Below, one piece after another: positions 33,891 through 48,800 of a stretch of 50,289 nt of DNA; the stretch's first letter is position 1, and every line of letters begins with the position of its first letter. The notes under the pieces are model-generated. The model searched no databases. It was not told the origin of the DNA and saw only the letters and a program-made list of their open reading frames with translations. The translations under genes were made by a program, and so were the position numbers. Location of the stretch: contig JAQBNU010000066.1 in the NCBI GenBank assembly GCA_028288365.1, positions 1-50,289 of the forward strand, read 5' to 3'. Source of the DNA: Chitinophagaceae bacterium. Its GTDB lineage: Bacteria > Bacteroidota > Bacteroidia > Cytophagales > Cytophagaceae.

Positions 33891-36800
33891 TTATAATACT
33901 GCCAATTTAAATACAAGCTGTTTCGAAGCGGTGGTCAGCTTCAGGTAATACGTTTGACTCACCTTAGAGCTCGTCGTTCCTCCTGTGCCAGAAGCCGGAT
34001 CTACCGGATTGAAATCCGGCAGTGGGACGACGTACGAGGTTTTACCCGAGAGCTCCGCCGACCATAAGACGACTCCATCACTGGATACCAGCGATAAGGT
34101 GACAGCTTCTTTATCACTCATTTTCAATGTCGCTTGTACACCTGTTCCATTGCTTGGATTAGGAAACGCCGACAAGGATACAATTTCAGGAGCGATGAAA
34201 TAAGGTTTCTTGTTGTTCGGATCTTTTCCTGTCGCCACAATGTCTTTGCTCAATTCTACGAAACAACCATTACGCAAAGACTTTTGTGTGATCGTATACT
34301 TGCCTGAATCCGGAAGAATGAATTCTACATAACGTGTGTTCTTCGGATATACATTGCCATCGTCTCCCACTAATGTATCCGCCGCACCAGATCTCAGGAT
34401 CGTTACACCACTTGGCGTACTGTTCCAGGTATACTCTGTCGGTACCGGAAGAGAAACGTCCACCATTACAATGGTATCGTTGGTATATACCTGACTACTC
34501 ACAATGAAATCAGGATCGATTGGTCTGAGTTTATAAATGACATCCGTTTGACTGGTCAATGCACAACCAAAATCATCCGTTACATTCAACACCAGATTTG
34601 GTGCAGAGTCTGTCATAGAAGCCTTGCGTGTAGTCAATGTATAATCCCATGCATCGGACTTCCATGAATAATGTAAGCCTTCGTCCAATCCTGGATCCAA
34701 CACGAATGGAGGTCCCGGACACGGTGTGTACAATGGATCGAGAATATGCAACGCAGGATTGCTCGCTGCCAGTTGACATAAGATAGGCAGTAGCGTATAA
34801 CTCACACTGAATTCAGAAGAACGTGATCCTTCATGATTTTGAGCGACAAAACTATTTTGTTTCGCATAGGAGAAAAACTGTCGAGGTACATCTACTGTCC
34901 AGGAACCAGTGGCATCCGATGATGTGAAAACTTTATTGACATAAGCGATAGATTGTATCGTATCCTTTACCGATTGGTATAACTCTACTGCGATGTTAGG
35001 TTTTGCGGTACCACTGATACGCACCGTTTGCGTGTCTACTAAAATACCATTGGTAATAACAGGCATCACCAAACCTCCGTTAGATTCGAAGGCTGTTCCT
35101 GCATTGATATTGATCGCTTTGTTATTGGTAAATGTAGAGTGGATCACGTTTCTGTTCATCTTCACATTATCCGAACTCACCAACTCTATACCGTACACTT
35201 TGTAACCGAAGATCACGTTGTCGGAAGCTTCCATGTTGTTACAATTTTTAAAGTAGATCGCCGTAGAATCCATACCGTGTACATCTCGTAAAGTATCTGT
35301 ACCAATCAGGTTCTCTCCGATCAAGTCATTGGAAGAAGATTCTGCATAGATCGCTACCCAATCCATGCCAGCCATTTCATTACCTTCAATCGTTGTATGC
35401 GATGGCGCGCCATCTACAGAAGGTTGTATCGTAAATGCCCTTACATTGGAAGCATGCACCACCTGACTTAAAGAGTCTACCCCAATTTTATTTCCGGAGA
35501 AATTATTGAAAGAAGAATTACCGGTCACCAATACAGCAGTAGATACCGAGCCATCAGCATAAGGATCGATCACAGAAATCCTATTGTAAGTAAAGGTTTG
35601 ACTCTTTGTATTGTTGACTTTGATCGCACAACCTACAATCGGTTGAGCAGAGGAGCCCAGGCTGTTGTTCGTAAACACGTTATCAGCCGCCGCACTGTCT
35701 GCAAGAATAGCAATCTGTGAGGAAGCATAAATAAAGGATTTGTTCAGGTTGTTTTTGTAAGCACTGTCAGAAGCGATCACAGCAATACTCGCATTCTCAA
35801 CACGTGAATTCGTGACTTTGTTTTCTCCTGCACCTTCGGTGAAAATCAACCCAGCTTTATAATTGCTGATCTCGATACCACTTACCTTGTTTTTATGGCC
35901 GGTGATCACAAAGGCTGTATCCTGAACAGAAGTGATATCGCTGGTAATGAAATGGAAATTTTGAATATCATTTCCATCATTGCCCACATGCATCCCTTTC
36001 TTCGCATCGTTGAACCAGATGTTTCTCAGCTTACATACATCAGAAGAATCCGTGATATCAAATCCATAAGTAGAACCTATCTTACCGCCTTCCACAATGA
36101 TGCGTTGATCTGGACCTGCACCTTTTCCAAGTTGTGTGTTTCCATCTTTTTCATACCCCATGTAACTGTAGATCGGATCAAGCATAGAATCCAGGTGGAT
36201 ATGATAAGGTCCAGGTTGAAACTCGGGATAATCGATTTGAAAAATTACACGTGAATAAAAATCAGATGCATTGACTTGTTCTAAGGCATCCCTTAAGGAG
36301 TTAGCGCCGCTGTCATAATCATTTCTTACATAGAAAATTTCAAACACTGGAGGAATGTGCAGCACACCAGATGTTTTTGAGGTATTACTATCTGCTTTAA
36401 TAGCTACTGCAATGACATGATACCATGTTGTTGTATCATGATAATAAAAAGATCTTGGAATAAGTGCCTCCCATAAACCAATAGAGTTAGCGACTGTACT
36501 TACAACATATTGATTCATCGAAGCAGAAATAGAATCAGAGAAGAATACTTCTATACTATCACCCGCCTCAGCTTGACCTTGTACAAACAATCCTCTTCTA
36601 TTATCTGAACCTTTTTTCACAGAGTATCTCAGCTGTGCAGGTCGTGGCTTGCCTAAGTTCGCCTCGTTCGCTTGTCCTTCGTGGATGTTGATACACAAAG
36701 CAGAGTCTGTGCTTGAGGTGTAACGAACATTCGTTACGATATTTTTAGAAATGAATACTTGTGTAGAGAAATTAATATCGAACGCATCTTGTACCGCTCT

Positions 36801-39800
36801 CGAAACTGTATTGTATTTGATTTGAATTTTACTGGAATGATTTACCTGAACAGAGTTCACATCCGGTCTCTGGAAGTTGTTACCAGAAATCACAGTGGCC
36901 TGCATGGCCTCTAATGTCAGGTAGATGGATGAACTATCGGTGAAGGTATTGCCGATGAAAGCAACATCCGAAGAGTTTTCCAGTTTCACCGGTTCCACTG
37001 CTTTGTTACAATGGAAGGTATTGCTCGTGATACTACCTTTTACATTGTTCCACAACAATGCTTTATGATTAACATTCAAGGAAGTAAAGGTGTTATTAGA
37101 AACCACTGTTGCTGCTGCATCCTGAAGAGACAAGGCGGTCACAATGTTTAAGGAGTCTTGTTGTCCGAAAACATTCCCGTTCACCAACAGATTATCATTG
37201 CCTCTTGCATTGACTCCTACCGTTAAGCTATCAAATGAATTGTTCAACAAGCTGACATGTTTCGCTCCTACACCCAAATCAATACCGGCATCTGATCGTT
37301 GGAAAGTTGAATTAGAAACAATTAAACTGTCCGCATCTACTCGTGCAACAAGCGCCGTCTCTTTGATGTGAACAAAATTAAATCCATTCACCACAATGCT
37401 ATCTGCCAATACCAATAATCCGTTTTGACATTTCGATACATTGAGACTATCAAATACAGAAGGTCCTTGTGTTTTGGCAACCACCCATGCGGTATCATCT
37501 ACCGGATGCAATTTCGATCCGTCGATACCACCCAGGAGATTATCTGTTACCAAATTTTTAGCATTAAAATGTACTCCATACGCATTGTGAATCGGTTGGA
37601 GTTTCATTTGTAGCTCTACGTCTTTTTTACCGTATTGATCTACTTTGAAATAAATACCCACATGACTCCTTTGTCCATTGGCACAATTCACAGCCATACG
37701 CAAAGAGTTCGGCATCGGGTAATCGTTGTCTGTCGTATCTTTTAAGGAAGTCACGTAGCAATCTCCCAGAATGTACATCTTGCTCAATGGTGATGTATTA
37801 TTGGTTGAAGTAGTCGCTGTTGACACAAGGTACAAAGTCGATTGTGGTTTTACTTTTCCGGTCGTATCAATCACGACTTCCCATGCGCCGCCGCCACCAA
37901 TAGGTGCCAGTCCACTGCCCATGAAGAGTCTTGCTTCTTCGTAACCCCCATCTCCTATATATACATGCACCGAATCGTTTTCTGCTGCGCTTGTTCCAAA
38001 CAAATGCAATTTACCACTGATGTATTTGTGATCCGTAATCTGAGGTTGTGCTTTACCTCCGTTACCAGAATTGATCAAGGCTATCGCATAAGCTGTCGGC
38101 TTACCTTTGCTGATGTCATTTTCGTAGAATGTATTATAAGTAATAAGGTTTCTTAAGCCTCCGTCTACAATGATTCCACCTTTCTTATTATGGAAGATCA
38201 CATTGTGTACACTATCGGCATTGAATCCACCGATCACGTTGTCCGAAGACTTGATGTATACACCTGTTCCTGCACTGTATGTTGTAGCTCCATCATACTC
38301 TGCTCCAATATTGTTGTTCTGAAGAAGAGAAGAGTCAGCATCCGTATCCAGGTAAACACCGTAATTGCCAATGTGAGAAATGTTGTTGGCTGAAATCAAT
38401 GCCCAGGCAGATGCGGAAACATAAATACCGGTTTTCACAGAATCCAGAGTATTCGCATTCACAAAGGCACTGTCACAATTGATGATGTTGATGACATTAT
38501 TCAACACGTTTCTCGCCTTGGTATTTTGTACCGTTGGCTTGAAGGAGTTCTGAACGTATACTCCGTTCATCGTTCCGTTCACTGTATTTCTATATACTTT
38601 CACTTTTGTCGTACGATCCAGGAATATCGCCGATTCGTTCACAAAAATACCAGCTTGTATATCGGCCGCATTTGATGTTCCGAATCCGTTGCTATTGACT
38701 CTATGTCGTGCACCCTGCACAATGGTGATGCCGCGGTATGCTTTATAAATCGTATCAAGGTATATATAGGCATCACTGCCATTTTGTAAAGCGATACCTA
38801 CCGCACTGGTTGTATTACCTGTCGTAATTCTATTACCGACAATTTTCTGATTGGTACCATCAGAATAAATTCCGTATTGACTCACACCGACTACGGTATT
38901 GGTATCTACCAAAATTCCGTTGGCTCCTACCAACTCTATCCCTTTTTCTCCGGCGGATGTAATGTTGTTGAATTTGATGTTTCCATATACAAATACAGAA
39001 CTATGTAATCTGATACCAGCTTTACCAAAATCGTTTAACTCGTTGTATTGTAGTTCAACAATCTTAGCATCCGTAATGGCGATAGATGTATCGTAACCGG
39101 TCATCTTCATACCATATACATCAAACTGCTGCGCACCTAAACTGCTGAACGCATAGTTTTGGGAAGAGTTATACAACAACTCCACCGTCGGTGATCCATT
39201 CGTATAACCGGATTGTGAAGTAGCGTCGATGATCAATTCAGCCGCTGTAATCAAAGGCAGATCGGCACTTGGGGAAATAGTGGCTGAACCAGTGATATCA
39301 AACTGAATCAGGTTGCAGGTACCCAGGTTCGCTTTGTCGATTGCATCTCTTAAAGAACCTATACCCGCATTGGCAGTAGTCGTAACCAAACATATTTTAA
39401 GATCAGGATTATAAACAGCAGAAGCTTCAGATGTTCTTCCTAATGATGTATTTCTCGCCGTAGCCTTGAAGTAATAATTCTTCGCGTTCGCAGCGCTGAT
39501 AGGCAATGCCACAGTCCACGCACCCAATGAGTCTGTGGTAGTATGCGTGATGTATTGATCCAAATCGTTTCCTGTTACATCTGAATAAAACAATTCGATG
39601 TAATCTTTCGGTTTGGATGATCCAATCAGGAACAACGAACCATTGTGGAAGGTAGAAGAGATGATATTGGGTGTTGGAATATTATGGTTCGAACTATCCG
39701 ATGTATTCAAATGCAAATCAATGGGCTTGCCAGTAGCCGATAAATTCACAACTGTATTTTGTACCATTAAAACAGTTTCAGATTTCATGACATCAAAGCC

Positions 39801-42800
39801 TCTGTTGTCGACCTCTGTCATATCGTTGGTCAGGAATCCAACGTTTGCAGAGCTTTCTAACAACACACCCGTTTGCGCTTTTCCGATGTGGTTGTTATTG
39901 ACCTGCGCACCCAGGAACTGAATGAGATGCAGGGCCTGTGGATTAGAAGAACCACTTCCTTTGATCGTATTGTTTAAAATAGATCCGCTCGCTGTATTGA
40001 TATACAAGGGCACTCCTTTCACCGCTGCAGGTGTAGTGGGCAAAGTGCCTGCACTGATGTTATTGACTATGTTATTTTCTATATCGACAGTACTCGCATC
40101 GTTAATCGCGATACCAAATTCAGTCAACGGTGCTACACTTCCATCTTTCTTATTTCCAAGTGTATTGTTTTGAATCACCAGTGAGCTCTGTTGTGAGGCA
40201 ACCGCTGCACCGCTATTGGCAAAGAAGTTATGTGTAATGGTTTGTGTCACCGATGGACTTGAACCACTTACTGCGATTCCCAAACCATCATTGATAAACT
40301 GGTTGGAATCAATCACAGCATTGGTACCGGTACAACTTAATGCCGTCGCAAAATTATCGAAGGTCAGGTTTTTAATTTCAAGATTATTGGTATTCCAGGT
40401 AAAGCCTGTAAGTAAAGGGCTCTGTGCTTTAATTGAAACAGGTACACCATAAGGATTTATTTTCACTCCATAATTATTGGTGATCGTATAACCCGAAGCA
40501 CTTAAAATTTCATTGGGTGTAGCAGGTAATTGAAAGACAATTCTCGCAGGCACACCTGGCGATCCCGCACCGGCAAGGTTGGCGCAAGTCACTGCTTCAC
40601 GCAAAGAACCTTTGCCTCCATCGAGTGTATTGGTCACATAACAGATTTGCACAAAAGTACCGATACGAACAGGGAATGATAAAGGAGAAGTATTTCCTAA
40701 CGCGTCTGTTGCCGTAGCCACTACATAATTATTTTGATTGGGAACGATCATAGCTGTAGGAACAATAATTGTCCAGTTACCCGTGCCGTCTGCATAACCT
40801 TCTGCAGCGTATGTATACGCTTGCTCTGGTTCGTAAGTACTCATGAACAATTGTACTCTGTCATTAGGTTTCGCTTTTCCTGTGACGGAAGACACACCAG
40901 ACAAAGTAGTACCTACCATGTTATAAGGAACAGGTTGCAAATTATTACCATTACTAATCAGTGTAATGGCTACTGTGTTATCAAAAATTTCGTTGTAAAG
41001 AATGCTGTTGTTGACTCCGGCAGAAACGAGTACTCCAAATTTCGCAGCATCTACTATTCTATTGCCTTGATTGATTTTACCAATCTGGTTATTGTTTCCT
41101 GTTACATATACCAAGGTGTCGGTTATATAAGAAGATGCTTTGCTAGAGTATGTATTGATCGCAGAAGCAGACAACTCATTGTATTGACCGGTGATCTTCA
41201 CTGGTCGAACGGTTTTCACAACATTCAATTTGGTGAAGACAGAATAATCGCCCGTTACGGTGATGGCATTTTTAAAATTCGTCCATCCCAGGTTATTGAC
41301 ATTTACTCCATCACTTGATGTCAACAAGGCATCAAACAATCCATTTCCTTTTACAAAGATCAAAGGATCTACTCCACCTTGTGTACCGTTGATCGTAACA
41401 GGAACAAGTACTTCACTCAATGGGGAACCAAGAACAATTGTATCAGGTGTACTGATAGAAAAATTGATTGTCAAACATCCGCCAGTATTGGCGTCGTCTA
41501 TCTCTCCTCTTAAAGAACCAGGTCCGGCATCGTTGGTATTTGTAACAAGACAGATACAAGTAAAACATCCTACCATAAATGGTTGAGAAAGCTCAGAAGT
41601 ATTGCCTGCCGCATCTGTTGCTGTATTGACATAGTAATTTTTCTGCGCCGGATCGAAAGCAACACCTTGTGGGATGTCTAATTCGAATACACCATTGGCG
41701 TCTGCTTTTGCAAATCCAATATAGCGTGGAGCCTGCTGCGCTGTGTTGTTATTCGTAAACACTTCCACTGTATCTCCAGGTAATGCTGTTCCTTTCAGAA
41801 TCACACCACCTGTCGATGATCTTCTGTATTTACCAAATACCGCAGGCAGCTTCGCGATATTACCAGAAGCATTTTGGTCAATGGCTTTCACCGATGCATT
41901 GCTGTTGGTGAAAACTGTTTTAGAAATCTTATTGGAATTGTTAACGACTAATATTCCACCCTTCACATTCTCTTTAATGGCATTTGCAGTCAACAAAGAA
42001 TTACCGCTAAGATAAACACCATACTCCGGATGATTAGCGATTTGATTTTTACTGGCAGCAACCATACCCGCACTCACATAGATGCCATACTTCGTATTGG
42101 CAACCACATTCGCTGTATTTGTCACACCAATGTAATTCGATTGTATGATGGTACTATCGCTCGATGCCGCAAGAATACCGTGTACTCCGTTTTTACCGAT
42201 CAGGTTTCTCTTGATGGTATTCCGATGAGAAGTACCATTTAAATAAATACCATTGCCTCCGTTGGCAGATACCACGCCGTTGGCACGAACACCGATGAAG
42301 TTGGTATCGATGGTGTTCTTGTGAGAGTTGTTGATGTAGATACCGTCTTCTGTTGAACCCAATATGTTATTATTGACAATCACATTGGAATCAGAAGCAG
42401 CATTAAGCCAGATACCGTATTTCGTATTGTTTAGAATGTCATTGTTACGAATGGTATTTTGAGAGGAAGCATTGAATAGTGCTATTCCATTTTTAGAACT
42501 CTGAATCGTATTGCCCTGAATGGTATTCAGAGAAGTATTACCTACCAGTGTAATCGCTGTTCCAGAGGAAGTAAAGCTGTTGTTTAATATGGTATTGTTA
42601 TCTGCATTTTCATTCAACTGAATGGCACTTCCTGAATTATTGACAAACACATTCGAGTCAATGATGGAAGAATGGACATAAGAAGAAAATGTAATCGCAT
42701 TGGCGAAATTTGAAAACGTAAGACCTGAGACATCATTATAAGGTAAATTGGAAGCGAACGTTAATCCATTGGCATTATATAAAGAACCATCAATGACGAT

Positions 42801-45800
42801 ATTGTATACACCCGAACCTGATTGTGTAAATCCTTCAATGACCACAGAGTCCGTCAACACTGGCAATGCCGCAGTAGGTTGAATGACAAAAGGACCAGTT
42901 CCAGGAATGGCAAAATCAATATAGTCTCTACCGTAGTTGGCATTCGAACATTGAATCGCTTCTCTCAATGAATTCACACCGTCGTTATCCGTATTCTTCA
43001 CCCAACATGGACATTTCAACGCCGTGAAACGAAGGGTATCCGAATTGGCCACGCATCCTTTATCTGTCGTAATCTTCAAGGTATACTTACCTGTTTTCGT
43101 TGGATACATTAAATTGGTGGTATTGAACAACACGCCATTAACATACCAACCAAAATTGCTATAACCGTCCAGGCCTTCGAATGAAACACGTGCACTGGCA
43201 CAACGTTCATAGACACCCGTTGGGAAGAAGGTAGAAAGATCTGGCACTGGATTTTCTATTACGGTAGCAGTTGTGCTGATCGAACATCCAGAGATTGGAT
43301 TAGTAGATGTCACCGTATAACTACCACCAAGCGATACAGGAATGGAAGGAGTTGTTGCTCCTGTATTCCAGACAAAATTATTGGTCAAGTTAGAAGTCAG
43401 AGTAATCGGACTACCTGAACAGAATTCTGCAGGACCTGTAATGACAGGCTTGGTAGGACCTGCTTTAACAACAAGTGCCAGGGTATTAGAAGTACCTGTA
43501 CAACCCAACAGATTGCTGGTTCCTTTACTGGTAGCTACTACATAATAATTTCCAGCATCGACCAATGCAACAGATCCTATACTGTACTTAGAATTGTTGG
43601 GGCCAGCTGCAACGGCGTCTTTATACCATTGAAAAGTATAGTCTACTGTACTTAATGTTGTACCAATCGAAACCGAAGAATACTCACAGGCCAATTGATC
43701 TCCTGAAACATTCACAACAATTTGAGGAGCGACATCAACATAAAAAATATCCGTTACGACAAAACATCCTGACGTGTTGTCTGTCAGTTTCATGCTGTAA
43801 TTATTGGCCGACACAATGTGGCTCAAGGCAACAGATGGATTCACTTCACCAGCGATCACCACTTGTTCTTTATACCAAATAAATGTACTACCTGTTGGAG
43901 AAGTGGGCACTTGCAATGTCACACTGCCATCGTAACAAGACTTCGGTTGAGAAGCGGTAATGACAGGCTTAACCGGTTTATCATATACTGCAATAGGATA
44001 AGCTGGCAGGCTGAGTATACATCCGTTCTTGCTGTCTGTTACAGTTGCCGTGTAATTACCGGCATTAGCCAGCTGAGCATTATTGATGATCAGATCAGTT
44101 TTATTCTCCGCCAGATCTGTTGAATTAAATTTCCATGCAAAAGAATACTTGTTAGGATCAAGGTTAGTTTGAATCAACAAGGCATCACCCACACATACTT
44201 TTGTATTTCCTGAAACTAAATTAGGTACCGTATAGTTTTTCAACACGACAGCAAGTGTGGTCACATCACAACCCGGCACTGAATACGTCACCACATACGA
44301 ACCAGGTGCACTCACAGTAATGGCTTGAGTGGTGTTGGATAAAACAACTCCATCTTTTTTCCAAACATAACTACTTCCAGCAGGGGAAGTAAGTGTTACC
44401 GTTTTCCCATTACACAAAGTCGTATCACCCGTGATCGTGATAGCACCCACTACATTCGGTACAAGCACAAATTCAGATTTGGTCACATTGCCTTTACAGC
44501 CCAGTAAATCCGTTACTTCCAGCTTGATGGTCTGATTTCCTGGTGCTAGTTTTTGAGAAGGATCATACAAGGTCGAGGTGTGACCGTTGCCAAAATCCCA
44601 CAGGTACTTGGCCTTCGAATAAATAAAGACACTATGATCAGTGAACTTATAGGTATTGTCTGTACAAGGTGGAGGAGTAGCAATAAAATCTGCCACCGGT
44701 GGTATACTTACTTTTACTACTTTATGAAATACATTGGTGCAAGTTGTATAGGGTGCTTTGACACCGGTAGTAACTATCGTTAGTGTCACGTTATACGTTC
44801 CCGAATCTGCATAAGTATGTATGATATCTCTGTTGCTCGTTCCGGATAAATTACCTGAATTGAACCCATCACCAAAATCCCAAGTCAACGAAGTAACGGG
44901 ATAGTCAGGAATATTTACAGATAATTCATTAAACGTCAATGCCTGTCCCTTACAGCCCGGAGCATCTACTTTAAACAAAGCCAAACCAGGAACGATTACT
45001 TTGGCAGAAGAAGACTGACATCCTCTGTTGAGGTAAACATTGAAGATCCCTACATCAGTATATGTTTTAGCAGCAGGATCTGCCAAAGTCGAAGAAGTAC
45101 CATCACCAAACGTCCATCCGAAGATATCACTAGGACTCTTACCAACAGAATTATTAGTAAACGTAAATGGAGAACAACCTGGAGATACTGTAAATGAAAC
45201 AGCTGGAGCTAAACAAGTATTACCACCACCGCATGAATAGACAGATATAGGAGTGGCTTGAGATTCTTGAGAACAAGTTTGCAACGTTACTTTCACGGTG
45301 TACGTGACAGAAGAGATGCTACCCGTTGATATGGAGGTATTCAAAATTGGAGTACCGTTACCGGTAGGTACACCATTGGCATACCATTGGTATTGGTAAT
45401 CTTGTCCTTCATACGTTTTCATCGTAATCGGCACAATCGCTCCAGGCGTTTGCTGGCAATAACCAAATTCATCGCTAGAGAATATTTTTACTCTAGGCAA
45501 AGGAATTTGTTCGATGTATTTATTGGCAAAGGCAGAACAACCGTTTCCATCCACTACTTCTACTCTGTACTGACCTTCTGCAGTAACAGGCGGTTGGGGA
45601 AGAGAAGAGAATGAAATTGTATTCGGTTCAGTATACCATTTGTATGACACATAACTTGGTGTCGTAGATAAAGGAGAAGGATTGCTTCCGCATATTTTGA
45701 TGTCATTGATGGCAGGTGTAGGCAAAGGCTTTACATCTACACTCAACGCAAAAGTTTTCACACCAAATCGATTGTATTGGAAGTTGACCGTCTGTGCTCC

Positions 45801-48800
45801 TACACTCGCCCACTCTACTATGATTTCACTGCCGGTATTGCTAATGATGGTACCACCCGAAGAAACAGACCAAGTTTGGCCAGAAGAAAGTCCATCTGTA
45901 ACATACATATATTTTACGCGGGAGTTCACACAAGGACTACCCTCGCTGCCGATCTGTGTACTCAAAGCAAGTGCTTTCTTCACCACCAGTACAGCAGGTA
46001 CACCTGTACAAGGATTACTCGCAACAATACCTTCCACTATAATTTTAAAAGGTTCATTACCGCCCCATGTCACGGTAATGCTATTGCCGCTCTTGGAAGA
46101 ACTCGATGCACCTATGACGGTATAATTATAATTGAGGTTCTGAGAATTGGTTACTGTATAAGTATAGGTACCGGTTCCCTGTGGATCAACATCTGTCGGG
46201 CCTGTGATAGCGATATCTGTAGGTGCTGCTTTTACATATACATTTTTAAACAAATCATATTCTTTACCATTACGTACCACTTTCAAATTGATGGATTGTG
46301 TACCCGGTATATCAAATGTTACATCGTACGTATTGCCAGAAGGAACCGCCTGTGTAAAAGCAGAGGTCCATGTATAGACGCCTGAATTGGATGGATCAAC
46401 AGTGGCAGTGAATGTCCCTGTGCTACTGATACAAACGGTATCAGGTCCGCTCATGCTGTAAATAAAATCAGGTGCTATAGGCAATGTAAATGGAGTCGAT
46501 GCACATGAAATGTCCGAACGATAAACTGTCAATTGCAATCCATAAGGACCTGCACTTCCCCATGTAATGCTAGCATTATTGCCTGAGTAGTTATTCAACG
46601 TTCCTCCCGTCACCTGCCAGCTGTACTGCACGCCTGTGGTTACATCCACTGTAGCTATATACGATTCATTGGCATTGGGAAGCACAGCCGTCTCACCTGT
46701 AATAGCAGACACAACTGGTTTTGAAACAAGTTGCACATCGACTGTGTCAGATGTATTACAGGTCTGACTCGCATCATTTACTTGCGCATAGACATGATAC
46801 AATCCTGGATTCGTACTCCATTGAGCTAATCCAGAAGAAGCATCAATGGTATTACCACTGCCGGATACTGACCACGTATAAGTACTTGCATTGACATTTG
46901 TATAATACGTATCGACATCACCTTCGCAAACCTTCACGGTTCCATTGATAGAAAATTGTGGTCGTAATTTTACACGTATAGAATCTGTTCTTGTACAGCT
47001 CAACAATTCATTATGCACATTCAAATAGATTACTCCAAGCGTGTCATTGCTATTCCATTTTACATTGACACTGGTTAATCCATAATCACTTGACTTAGGA
47101 TTAGTGATTGTACCACCTTTGACAGACCAGGAATACAAAGTAGCAGGTGCATAGTCTTTCAAATTTGTTTCATAAGTTGCTATTGTACCTTGACACAATT
47201 GATTGGGTCCAGATAAATTAAAATTCACTGGTACAATGGGAATAGCAATGCTTACAGGTGTTTCACACAATCCTGTACCACAACCGGTAGCCAATAAAGT
47301 GACTTTGCCATTACCGGTACTGCCATCTCCCCATAATACAGAGATAGAAGAAGTCCCATCACCACTTATTAGTGTCCCTCCTTCTATCGTCCAGGCAAGA
47401 CTTGTACAGGTAGCATTCGTAGTGAACGAAGTCGTTTGTCCCGGACATACAGATGTAACGAATGAAATAGAAGGTGCATTGGCAGCATTAATAGTAACAG
47501 TCTGTGTAGTCTGTGCAAATGCACCGCAGGCATTAGTAGCCTTAAGTGTTACTGTATACGTACCAGCTGTTTGATAACTGTGCGTGGGAGTTACCAGCTG
47601 TGAGGCAGAACCATCACCGAAGTTCCACTCGAAACGAACACCAGCCAATGGAGTCGTTGTATTTTGGAAAACGATATTCTCTTCTCTACAAGCAGAAGAC
47701 GCTGCAGTGAAACCAACTTGCGGAGGAACACCGACGGTGGATGGATCCTGTGGAAATTCATATGCACCAATGTCTACCGTACCAGCAAAAATACGAGTGG
47801 TATTGTCGAGATCAGTAGTAGAATAAGTCATTTCATTAGACCCTTTATTAATTAATGGAGAAGAACAAGTGAGATGATAATTGCCTCCTGCTAAATCCAC
47901 AAATTGAGGATCTACATCGAATATATTTTGTCCCGTAGCATAACCACCTTGTACATCGCTGTTGAATACTTTTGCAAAATAATAGGTACTGCTTGAAGTA
48001 GTCAATGGTGTTCTCGTACCATTGTTCCAGAAAATACTATTTGATACGGTTGGATAACCCCAGATCACTTCACCACCCTGATCAGTAGCGAGTGTAATCA
48101 ACGCTGTGCTATTATTCACAAACGTACAATTCTTTATTTCATGATTGGTACCGATTTCCGCCACCAACCCCAAAGCTCCGGCAGCTACACTACTGGTATA
48201 TATAGCGGTACTTTTATTTCCATCAAACAAAGAGTTGTATATTTTCACACTACCCAGGTATGAACGTATCGCTCCTGCATTGGCACTCGTATTATTTTTA
48301 AACTTACAGGCATTAAACGTCCAGGTACCACTGGAACAATATACAGCTCCTACATAAGGTGTTTGATTGGATTCAAAAACGCAGTTGTCGATTTCACAAT
48401 CAAAACCCAAAAACGAAGTAATGGCACCACCAATAGAAGCATTTTGTGCATTTGAACTATTGTTTCGGAAGGTGGTATTACTCATTTGCATCGGTGCCGC
48501 AATTAAAAGAGCCCCACCATAACGAGCACCCAGGTTATTCAGAAATGTACAATTCGTAATGGCAGCATTACTACCCGTTAAGTAAACGGCGCCTGTTCCG
48601 AAAGAATAAGCAGAAGCATTGTTACCATCAAACACACAATTGTCAATGGTCATTGGCCCCGCATTACAAGTAAGGGCTCCGCTCGTTCCTAAAGTCGTAT
48701 TGTTTTTAAAGGAACATCCCGATACATTAACAGACTCTCCATTCCCATAGCAGGATACCACAGTGTAACTTCCTCCATTGATTTGGTTATTGGTAAAACG

